Shown here: in pieces, positions 33,044-42,465 of the stretch
Numbering within the stretch: the first letter of the stretch is position 1
Layout of the letters: each line of letters starts with the position of its first letter
DNA from: Gliomastix tumulicola
Taxonomy: Eukaryota; Ascomycota; Sordariomycetes; Hypocreales; Bionectriaceae
Length of the DNA stretch: 64,000 bases
Assembly (NCBI GenBank): GCA_001599755.1
Contig: BCHX01000006.1
Coordinates: forward strand, 2,901,336-2,965,335
Reading direction: 5' to 3'
Made by a program: the position numbers and the translations under genes
Notes under the pieces: model-generated
The model's database searches: none
Seen by the model: only the letters and a program-made list of their open reading frames with translations
Told to the model about the DNA's origin: nothing

Positions 33044-34788
33044 ATGGATAAGGCCCGAGGCGAAGAGTTCATCAAGGGAGCGCGTGTCGAGCAGAGATCC
33101 ATGTCTAGAGACGACTCGCTGCTCGCCGAAGCCGAAGAGTCCCGAGTCATAGCCCACGGGCTGACACGATGGCAAGCCATCAAGATATACCCAAACGCTC
33201 TTTTCTGGTGCTTCATGGTCTCCATGTGCGTCATCATGGAAGGTACGTAGTATTGCCTCCCCTAAACCTATCGGGCCATCGTTGAAAAGCTATCAAGGCT
33301 ATGACACCATCCTCATCGGCAATTTCTATGCCTTTCCCCGGTTCGCCGAGCGCTATGGCCAATATGTCGACGACCACGGCAAGCATCAGCTCTCCGCCCC
33401 CTGGCAGGCCGGCCTGGGCAACAGCAGCTTCATCGGGGCCTTCTTCGGCGGCCTGATCAACGGCTACCTCGTCGACAAGTTCGGCCAGAAGCACATCATA
33501 CTCGCCTCCCTCGCCATGCTATCGGGCTTCATCTTCATCACCTTCTTCGCCCAGAACATCGCCATGCTCCTCGTCGGACAGCTGCTCTGCGGCCTGCCCT
33601 GGGGTGTCTTCGTGACATCCGCGCCCGCGTACGCCTCCGAGTGCCTGCCGCTGAGCCTGAGGGTGTATCTCACCAGCTGGGCGAATATGTGCTTCATCAT
33701 CGGGCAGCTTATTGCTGCTGGTGTGCTCGCGGGTCTCGTCGATCGGCCCGACCAGTGGGCGTATCGCATTCCATTCGCGCTGCAGTGGACGTGGCCGCTG
33801 TTCCTCATCCCGATACTGAGCTTTGCTCCCGAGTCGCCGTGGCACTTGGTGCGCCATGGGCGCCTGGAGGAGGCGAAGGCATCTCTCGGTCGCCTACAGA
33901 GCAGCAAGGCCTCTGAGCACAACATCACCGTGGAGGCGACGCTGGCCGAGATTGTTCATACGAATAACACCGAGATCGAGCTCAGCTCTGGGACCACTTA
34001 CTTGGATTGCTTCAGGGGCACTGAGCGACGCCGGACCGAGATCGCATGCGTGACGTTTGCCGGCCAAGTCTTGTCCGGGGCGACCTTTGCGTACAACTCG
34101 ACTGTGAGTGTTGCCTCTCCTGTATCGCATGCCGTGACTACTGACCCCTCTCTCTGGCCAGTATTTCTTCCAGCAAGTCGGCCTGGACACTACCGAGACA
34201 TACTACCTCAACACGGGAGGCACTGCACTCGCTCTCGTAGCCACGCTCGTCAGCTGGTTCACCGTCCTGCCCTTCGTCGGCCGTCGAAGAACCTATCTCG
34301 GCGGCATGTTCACCCTCTTCGCCATCCAGTTCATCATCGGCATCCTCAATGTCTGGACGAGCCAGAAGACCATCGGCTACGTCCAGGCCACCCTCACCCT
34401 CGTCTGGACATTCGTCTTCCAGCTCTCCATCGGCCAGCTCGGCTGGGCCATCCCCGCCGAGATCGGGTCGACGCGTCTGCGCCAGAAGACCATCGTCATC
34501 GCCCGCAACGCCTACTACGTCGTCAGCATGCTGGCCCAGGTGCTGCAGCCGTACCTGATGAACCCGCGCGAGCTCAACCTGCGCGGCTACACGGGCTTCG
34601 TGTGGGGCTCGACGGCGTTCCTCGTCTTCGTCTGGGCCTTCTTCCGGCTGCCCGAGTCCAAGGGGCGCACGTTTGAGGAGCTGGATCTGCTGTTTGCCCG
34701 CGGCACGCCGACGCGGAGGTTCAAGAGCACCGACCTGGAGCCGATACTGTTCACAGGCAGCAGTGAGGAGACACGGAGGAAGGAATGA
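33044..34788 (+). CDS. MFS alpha-glucoside/maltose-type sugar permease
   Basis: Exons 33044-33242, 33298-34103 and 34162-34788 (55- and 58-nt introns) encode 543 aa with twelve predicted helices. Family marks are MEGYDTILIGNFYAFPRF, where the first junction restores the conserved G-Y-D-T, then GYLVDKFGQKH (loop 2-3), ASECLPLSLRVYLTSWANMC, APESPWHLVRHGR (PESP), and the C-terminal RLPESKGRTFEELD (PESKGRT). These place it in the fungal alpha-glucoside:H+ symporter subgroup of sugar porters, plasma-membrane located. Next to an intracellular alpha-galactosidase it may import alpha-galactosides. The start MDKARGEEF is preceded by a pyrimidine/A-rich leader. The gene is tail-to-tail with the regulator, 151 bp between stops. 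Confidence 0.92.
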
Positions 34789-34939
34789 AAAAAGGCTTGA
34801 GGGGAATGCTCGCGCAGGAAGTTGGAACATTATTGGCATTACTCAGAATTTACGTACAGACAAAGAATAAGAAGAAGAAGAAGAAGAAATTCAGAAGCAT
34901 TATATCCAGCCACCCATCATGATCATACAAGCGCAAATA

Positions 34940-36829
34940 TCATCCGCTCACTTCCCCTGTTTTAACCTCCCCTGTGGTAACCTCCCCTGTGTTAACTTCC
35001 CCTGTGTTAACTTCCCCTGTGTTAACCTCCCCTTTGTTAACCTCCCCCGTTTCCATCAAATCATCTATCAAGTAGAAGCTCTCCAGCTCCGGCCGCGACA
35101 CCGTCATCAGGCCCTCCTCAATGTCCCCAAACGCAACGAGGAACTGCAGCATCCAGCCGTCCAGGAAGAAGCTCGTCGACATGTTGACGCGGCACGTCCT
35201 GTGGAAGGCCCGCAGACGCGCCATGCAGTGATCCAGGCCGGGCCAGTAGGGCCGCAGCAGCAGCAGGATCTCAAAGTTCTTCTCGAGGCGGCGGCGGGCG
35301 TCGGCGATCTGGCGCTCGTCGTCGGAGAAGAGCAGCGTGTGGATCTGCACCGTCGACGCGATGACGACGACGTGCGCGACCATGAAGTAGCGGACGTCGC
35401 TGCCCGGCGTGAAGACGGCGCGGTAGATCATGTCGCACAGCTGGGCCGAGTGGCGCTTGCAGCGGTCCGAGTAGACGCAGGCGGGGGAGCCGGGCGGCGC
35501 CGAGTTGCCGCGGTGCAGGAACTGGTAGTAGAGCAGCTGGCCGAAGTGGTAGTAGCCCAGGTAGACGGCGGCGAAGTTGCGCCCGAGGCCGTGCGTGTTG
35601 TACCAGTCGAAGTTGTCGGGCGTGTCGCGGACGTCGGCCGGCAGGGCGGACAGCCAGGCGTCCATGCGGTGCGAGATGGACTGGACCGTGTTCTCGGCCT
35701 CGACGGGGGACATGGTGTCGCCGACGCACTTGTGGTTGAAGTCGTGGATCTCGAGGAGGATGCGGTTCAGCTTGATCATCTCGGTGGTGAGCGGCGAGCG
35801 TCGCTCGAACTCGGGCAGCGTCGGCTCGACGGGCAGCTCAGGGTCGATGCTGGTGCGCTGGAGGGCCTGGAAGTGAAGATCGTCCATGGGATACGGCGCT
35901 CCGTACCCGTCGTCTGGGAGGACACGGGGCACCTTGGACGCGGCGCACACCCAGACGTCGACGCGGCAGAGAGACCACCATACTGCAGATACTGCTTTAG
36001 CCGCGCGCCGACCTAATAGAAGAGGGGGGGTGTTTCGGCGCTTACTTCGGATGTTGATCTCTCGCTCCAGGGGATTCTCGCCCAGCCGCCGCGGGAGGCC
36101 GACAAGCTGGGCTATGCGACAGGCGACAGTATGGTACACATTCTCGGCGTCCATATGTCCGTCGGCGAGAGAGCCAGCCGCCAGCAACATGGCCAGCTGG
36201 ACCGTCTCCATGCTGATGATCTTCATGTCGAAGAGCCGCTCGGCCTCCTCCATGTACGCCTTGCCCCTCTCTCGGGGCTCAATCTCGGCGATGATATCGC
36301 ACTCAGAGAAGCGCAGCGCCAGTCCGACGATGGCGAAGAGGATGGCCGGCGGGACCTTGCCATCTGTGAGATCCTGCAGGAAGGTCGCTTTGTGAAAGAG
36401 TGAGTGGAACACGTCGTGGATGTAGTCAAAGTAGAGGTTGGTGATCTCGAGGAGCACTTTCTTGTCAGGGAGCCGCACCGGCTCGTCATGTGCTCTGAGG
36501 GATTCTGTGGCGCCGGTGGACGACGTCTCGCCATCGTCGGCTTGAGATTGAGATCGCGACTCTTTGCGCGCCCGCTTCGCCCGCTTCTCGTACCAGCCGC
36601 CCCGAGGCAGCTCGTGGACGCATTCTCCCCCGTTAAGCTCGCAGTAGTCGCATTTCTCACGGCCCGGCTGGGCCACGCACTTGCGTCGGCGAGACCTGGT
36701 GTAGGGAGTTCAGTCAGCCCCATCTGTTCTCCTCATTCACTCACTCCCCTCACTGAGTCATCGCGCGTCGCCACCTCACACAGAGTGAGACACGTACCGG
36801 CACGCGACACACGCCTTGGGGCGTCTCAT
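34940..36829 (-). CDS. Zn2Cys6 transcription factor (Fungal_trans), candidate regulator of the sugar locus
   Basis: Exons 36829-36798, 36695-36046 and 35982-34940 encode 574 aa. The Zn cluster spans the first junction: C7, C10, C17, C26, C29, C36 (MRRPKACVAC / RSRRRKC / CDYCELNGGEC). The middle homology region follows (about 85-420), with LFHKATFLQDL and, after removal of the 63-nt intron 2, the typical IWWSLCRVDVWV. That intron has length 3n and no stop, so unspliced reading falsely adds 21 residues (SKRRNTPPLLLG..). The final 35 residues are an imperfect pentapeptide repeat (TGEVN)n coded by a 15-bp minisatellite. It is likely a nuclear DNA-binding regulator. Confidence 0.88.
34951..35055 (-). 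repeat. 15-bp minisatellite inside a coding region
   Basis: Six 15-bp units (consensus CCTCCCCTGTGTTAA on the plus strand) and a degenerate seventh run to near the stop codon of the Zn2Cys6 gene. Read on the minus strand each unit gives T-G-E-V-N or a one-residue variant (K-G-E-V-N, T-G-E-V-T, T-G-E-V-K). Unit substitutions are few, which suggests recent amplification. Confidence 0.9.
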
Positions 36830-37703
36830 GGTTCATCTCTCTCCCCGCCTCTGTGAAGAGCCCGCATCGGGTGGGAAAGGACTCCGTTGACAGGCGACAA
36901 TCAGGAATAGCGGCGGCTGGAGCACAAGACGATCCGACTGAGCTTTTTTTCTGGGGAAGGATCGAGTGAAGGGAAAAATGGCACATGTGGGCGGGGAGAG
37001 CCAGCTCGGCCAAGATGCCCCTAAAGTCCCCTCTCTCTCTCTCCTTCTCCCCCCCCTCCCCCCCTGTTCCGCACTGAAACAGAATCCCAGTCGAGAGGGC
37101 TCCACGCCGCTGGGTGCTTCGATGCTGACATGGCAGCTAATGACTCGCGGCAGTCGATCAGGTTACGGTGTGCGCTCGGGGAGGGCTGTCCGAGTGGGAG
37201 ATGAGGCGGACAGTGCCAAGATGCGCGTGTTTGTGTGTTGCGGCCGGGCCTTTTTGTCGATCGTTTCCCTCTTGGCAATGAGAGGCCTTCTCAAATCAGA
37301 TAAATTAGAGAGGGCGCTCATCGAATCCTGCCCTCGGCGACGGTTTGTGTCTTTGTGACCGGAGGGTTTAGGCATCAGCCCATCTGTCATTGCGATCCAA
37401 CCGTCGATGAAAGCCCACTCGTACATACAACATGGAAGGTAAGGGCATATATTTCCTTCTTAAACCCGATGGTCTTCGGTGCATGAACACCGCCCATCAC
37501 TCAGGCCATACTCATCGGCCCGAACAACCCGCGTTAAAAAGGTCGAATCCAGCTCCAGGGTAGGCTACCAACATCGCTGAGGCGAGCCAGCATCGCACAA
37601 TTCAAGCACACACCATTCACGGTACTGTCAGTGAGTCAATGGCAGGTAATACTTCATTATCAACCTATTTGACCGAGTAAAAGGCTAGGAAAAAGCAGGG
37701 GCT
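36830..37703. other. Intergenic region, no gene seen
   Basis: Upstream of the Zn2Cys6 gene and downstream of the SMP-30-like gene. It contains a C/T-rich tract (37030-37070). No coding or RNA feature is supported. Confidence 0.5.
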
Positions 37704-38684
37704 CTAAAGCCTCAAGCTAACGACCTGACCACCCGCACCGTCAAGCCCACCAGTGACGATGTACAGCGTCTTCTCATCCTTGCTCAAGACCGCAGACGTG
37801 GGCGACTCGAGCACAACATCATGCGTATCGGGCCCAATGAGCACCGTCGATTCACCGTCGAGAGTGACCGCCGTCAGCGAGTCCCAGTGGGTGGTGATGT
37901 ATGCGACACCCTTCTTGGACAAGGCGAAGTCGTCAAAGATGCCAAAGTTGCCCTCGGGGAGCCGGAAGATCTCTTCGATCTCGCCGGCACGGTCTCCTTT
38001 AGCCGTGACCTTGACGCGTCCGAAGAGCTGCTCCTCGGTGTTGGTGAAGTAGAGGTACCCCTTCTGGTAGACAATGCCGTTACCGCCAAGGGGGATAAGC
38101 TGGGGATCCGGTCCGTAGGTGAAGAGGTCGTCCTGGAAGGCCACGTCGACGTCGCCGGTCTTGATGTTGGTGCGGAAGATGCGGCCACCGATAGAGTCGA
38201 TGCTGAGAACAGTGTTGGGTGCATGGGGGAGAGCTGCCAAGCCGTTCAGAAGAAGGGCATCAGGGGCTCTGGCGACGACCTCGACAACTGGCGCTTTGAC
38301 GTTGCAGGGATCAATTTCCACCGTAGCAACAAGCGCAGTGCCCTCGACGAAGCTGAAAGGGATCTCAGGGTGGCCGACGCCGCCGGACACGGCGAAGACA
38401 TTGGGTGCAACCTCGTCGATGCCGGTGATCTGGTCGACAGTTGGGATCTCGGCGAGAAGGTATGCCTCCGGGTTCGGGGCAGAAGGGTCAATGATGAAGA
38501 TGCGTCCACTGTCAAACGTGTTGAGTAGCAGCTGGCCGCCTCGTGTGCGGTGGACGTTTTCAATCCTGGTCGCGTTGGGGAAGCGGTAGATCTCCTTCAC
38601 GGTGCCGGAGGCGACTGGGGCAGCCGTGACAAGGGCCGATCCCAGTACGAGGCTGGAAGCCAGGACGAACTTCAGGAGATGCAT
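37704..38684 (-). CDS. Secreted SMP-30/gluconolactonase-like beta-propeller protein
   Basis: A single exon, 326 aa. The signal peptide is about residues 1-21 (MHLLKFVLASSLVLGSALVTA). The rest is a chain of short blades typical of six-bladed SMP-30-like propellers: GQLLLNTFDSGRIFIID, QITGIDEVAPNVFAVSGG, NGLAALPHAPNTVLSIDSIGGRIFRTNI, GNGIVYQKGYLYFTNTEEQLFGRV, FDDFALSKKGVAYITTHWD and VLSKDEKTLYIVTGG. Fungal members are mostly uncharacterised; related folds include lactonases and the hetero-Diels-Alderases of some secondary-metabolite pathways. Catalytic residues cannot be fixed by eye. A TATAAA lies about 90 bp upstream. Confidence 0.8.
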   Translation of the reverse strand: MHLLKFVLASSLVLGSALVTAAPVASGTVKEIYRFPNATRIENVHRTRGGQLLLNTFDSGRIFIIDPSAPNPEAYLLAEIPTVDQITGIDEVAPNVFAVSGGVGHPEIPFSFVEGTALVATVEIDPCNVKAPVVEVVARAPDALLLNGLAALPHAPNTVLSIDSIGGRIFRTNIKTGDVDVAFQDDLFTYGPDPQLIPLGGNGIVYQKGYLYFTNTEEQLFGRVKVTAKGDRAGEIEEIFRLPEGNFGIFDDFALSKKGVAYITTHWDSLTAVTLDGESTVLIGPDTHDVVLESPTSAVLSKDEKTLYIVTGGLDGAGGQVVSLRL

Positions 38685-38770
38685 GTTGAAAACGCCGAGG
38701 AATGGGTGAGAGAGAGGAAGATCTGCTTCAAGGCAAATCTCTGAATAGCAACTAGGAGGAGTGATAGCAT

Positions 38771-38776
38771 TTTATA
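38771..38776 (-). promoter_or_regulatory. TATA box of the SMP-30-like gene
   Basis: TATAAA on the minus strand, 87 bp upstream of the ATG at 38684, an ordinary position for a core promoter with a short leader. Confidence 0.5.
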
Positions 38777-40404
38777 TCACTTTCCAGCGTACGCAGATTC
38801 GATCTGATTGAGACGACCAGCAGCATCCGCGCGCACACGACTTCCCGCTTGGGATGGTAGCCCCAATCATCCCTCCCCGTGCGTCCCTCTCTCCAAGGAT
38901 CACAACATGATCTGCAAGCCGTCACTCAAGGTCCCCGATGCGCCTCATCTGTTGTAACAAGAACAGCGTCGTTCCTTTCATTTGCTCTTTCCAGGGCACC
39001 TGGGGGGGGATGTGTCTCTGAATAAGCACCCCAAACCAGTAAGTCCCGGGCCAGACGGAACCGAGTGGGTGGTCAAGCAGAAGAAACCCTGGAACCCTTT
39101 GGACATGTCCGTGGACTTGGCTTGACTGGCCTATCGGGTGGCATCCTGTTACGTCTTCCTTACGACACAGTAAGTATAACGTACCTATAGGATGACAGGA
39201 TTGATCGCTCTGGTGGGCGTGGTTAAGGTTATGTTTTTGCGTACAAGTCGGCTTCAGGTCCGGCCTTGCTACTCCACTGCCCTTTTCCGGCTTCCGGGGA
39301 ATGAGCACTGGTAGATCAAGGCATGAGGTGAATGACTGAAGATCGGGGGGAACATGGCGTTGTTTCTGCGTGTCTTAGCTCCGTAATTGGCAAGTCGTGA
39401 GGTGAGGCACATGCCGTAAGACTGATTACGAATCGCCGTATCTCGTATAACTGGCTGGTTCACTGGCTCGGCCGCATTGGTCGACCTAGCCCTAAGAACA
39501 CTGCTGTATTCCCGGCCAAAACGTGTCAGAGAGCCAAAGCGCCTCCTGGTCAGCACAAGTCAATTTTGCAGCCATTGAAGCCGCAGTCCATGAAATCCTG
39601 GTGTACATAGGCGCATAGTAGTCGTATTAGCCTTGTCTCCAGTCGTTCTACCTCCAGATCTCCCCCGATTCTAGTTTGAAGCTACGGACAAAATATCCGT
39701 GAAAAGATCGTGTGTTTGCAGGGCTCGACCCCTGCCCTCCTCGGAGCTCTCATTCTGTGGACCCAGCCAGGATGTCGACAGAGTCGACAGAGCTTCCCAC
39801 GCTCTGCAAAGGCCAATGAATTTGGCAAATGTCTCATTCGAGTCAGTAATGGTAGGTTCTCTTCCACTGTATGTTGTAGACGGAGTGATGTTTCGCTGCG
39901 TTGAACCTGCGAGCTGCATGTTGAGTGACCGTGTTGACTGCCGACCTCCCAAGCTTGGATGAATACGGTAACCGCCGACATGTATCGATGGGGCTACCAT
40001 CCCATTCCAGGGTTCTTTGGGTGGTGAATGGCCTGGGAGAGATGAAATAATAATCCCCGGGAAAGAGAGCGGGACCAGAACGTGTGCCGCATTCTAAGGA
40101 GCCAAAGGTGCCATACTGCATGCAGTGTGATAGAACCCCGCGCTCCCACTCGGCTTGATAGCATAATGCACCACGGGGAAGCACTTGACAGCGTCCCCCT
40201 TGAAATGGCTATTCGAAATGTCACTCCTTTGAAGGTACTTTGCATAGATGATTCGAAAGTAGACGTGTTGGTATATACAAACTTCTACCTTCACAGGGCA
40301 TCAATCACGGGATATCAAATGACCAGACCATTTCCAATTCACAACCACCAAAGCACCTCAACCTCCTCCCCATCCTCAACAGAAGCGCAGGGTATTGAGC
40401 AGGC
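38777..40404. other. Intergenic region, no gene seen
   Basis: About 1.6 kb of mixed composition. Several 60-110-codon frames occur on both strands, but none shows a domain or splice-supported continuation. No tRNA-like fold was found. Confidence 0.45.
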
Positions 40405-42465
40405 TTAGACAAGCTCCTTCTCGTGGGCCGTGGCCTTGTGGGGGACGTCGGCGGCAGCAGCATCGGTGCTGTCTCCGTAGTGAATCTGCTTCTCGACGGC
40501 GGCGACGGTCTTCTCGTTGAGGTCGCTGTCCTCGAAGACTGTTTGCAAAGGGTCAGCACGGTGAATCTCAGACAGGTAGTAGTAGTAGCAGTAGTAGTAG
40601 TAGAAGCACAGGGCGGTGACGTACGGAAGGCAAGCTCCTCGAGGGTGCGGCCGGAGGTCTCGGGGTAGAGGAAGAAGACGATGAGGAGCTCGAAGAAGAT
40701 CCAGCCGCAGTAGATGGCGAGGTACTTCCACTTGATGGCGTCGAGGGCGATGGAGTTGACGTTGGTGGAGAAGAAACCGGCAGCCTTGCCGAAGATCTGC
40801 TGGACACCGATACCGCGGGATCGCTGGGCGTAGGGCCAGAGCTCGACCAGGTAGGCTGTTTTTGGCTTGGTTAGCTGTCCCGACTTTCTCTCTTGTGCGG
40901 GGGTTTACGTTATGTGGGAGGGAGACTCACTGTAGGTAAGAGCGTTGTTACCGATGTTGTAGGTAGGCGAGTAGGCAAAGTAGAAGAACAGAGAAGCAAT
41001 GCCGGCCGCCCTGTTCTTGACGTTGGCGTCCTCGGCCTTCTGCAGCGCCTCGAGCGAGACGGTGATGCCGATGAAGGCGAGCAGCATCAGGGACGCGGAG
41101 AGCATGTACATGTGGCGACGCTTGAAGCGGGTGACGATGAGCGCGATGATGGTGGCGTTGATGAGCGACCAGCAGGCGTAGGCAACGTTGAGGCGCGTCT
41201 TGGCGTACGAGGACGTGTAGCCCATCATGCTGAAGAGCTTGCTGGAGTAGTAGCTGATGAGGGTGTTGCCGGACAGCTGGGTGAAGAGGCCGATGAAGAC
41301 GGTGACGAGGAAGCGGCGGCGCATACCCGCCGTCTTGACGAGCCCCAGCCAGGACTGGTTCGAGACCTCCATCTCGGCGCGGATGGTCTCGCGGATCTGG
41401 ACGATCTCGGCCTGGACGAGCTGGGAGTCGGCATCGCCCTCGGCGTGGTACTTGATGAGGATGGCGCTGGCCTCCTCGGTCTTGTCCTTGGAGATGAGGA
41501 AACGGGGCGACTCGGGGAGGAGGCTAGGGGGAGGGGCCACTGTGAGCATAGAGTCTCGTCATCATGGATGGGGGGGAGCCAAATGTAGTGAAGACATACA
41601 AGCAAGTGGCGATCTGCACGAGCGAGGGGCAGATCTGGAGCAGGGAAGGCAGACGCCAGGCCCAGTTGCTCCCGATGTTCTCGGTTCCGATGGCAATAGC
41701 AGCGGCGACAATCTGACCGATGAAGTAGGACGAGTTGAAGAGCGAGGTGAGGATGGCACGCTCCTTGGGGTGGCCAAGCTCTCCGATCAGGGCGGCACCA
41801 GAGATAATGCAGAACAGGATACCGACACCGAGCAGCATGCGGGCAATGATGTACATGCCAACTATTTCGATTTCTAGGTCAGCCGTGCTGCTTATTTGCA
41901 GGGAAAGGGGGGATTCTTCGTCTCCTTACCATGCTGGGCGAAACCCTGGAGAAGAGCGCCGACAACCATGATGAGGGAGCCGAGCATGATGGACCATCGT
42001 CGACCGTATCGGTAGGCGAACCAGGGAGCGATGGGGACGGCAAAGATGGAGCCGAGCTGGTAGCAGGAGTTGACGAATCCAAGCAGACCAGGCTCAATGG
42101 CGTACTCGCCCTTGTCGTTCTTGCGGTCGTCACCCAGATCTACGCAGAAGCTCCTAGTCAGTTATCTCCGTCTCGTTCTCCAACCACCCCCGCCCTCCTC
42201 TCTGGCATCATGGAACACCAGAGGGCAGGAGGAGAGGCTGGCCATGGGAAGAGGGGGTGCCTGGCGTACATTTGTGGAAGGTCTGCGCGAACTGCAGGGT
42301 GTTGATGAGCTGGGAGTCGAAACCCGAGGTCATCTCGACACCCATGCAGCATAGGAAGAGCCAGACGTACATGAGACGCAGGTTGGGCTTCTTGTACCAT
42401 GGCGTCTTGTCCTCGGCGACGAGGCGGGTGACGATGGGGTCGGCGGCGCTTCCCACGTTGACCAT
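40405..42465 (-). CDS. MFS sugar transporter, lactose-permease/hexose-type
   Basis: Six exons, 42465-42270, 42139-41930, 41861-41600, 41523-40931, 40855-40625 and 40538-40405, encode 541 aa. The introns are 130, 68, 76, 75 and 86 nt. Sugar-porter marks are MTSGFDSQLINTLQ (helix 1), FAYRYGRRWS, GELGHPKERAILTSLFNSSYF, LLPESPRFLISKDK (rebuilt by the third splice), TQLSGNTLISYYSSKLF, PTYNIGNNALTYTYLVELWPYAQRSRGIG and PETSGRTLEELAFLFED. The subgroup resembles fungal lactose permeases. The ATG at 42465 (MVNVGSAADP) is preferred because that start is typical; an in-frame ATG 93 bases upstream adds a low-complexity leader. It should be a plasma-membrane sugar:H+ symporter, with sugar identity not deducible. 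Confidence 0.93.
40576..40605 (-). repeat. TAC/GTA trinucleotide microsatellite inside intron 5
   Basis: About ten GTA units, one interrupted by GCA, lie entirely in the fifth intron of the sugar transporter gene, between donor 40624 and acceptor 40539. Confidence 0.8.

Noticed and set aside
34919..36016. 365-codon plus-strand frame opposite the Zn2Cys6 gene
   Set aside because: It begins in the minisatellite and continues as Val/Ala/Asp/Arg-rich antisense sequence without domains.
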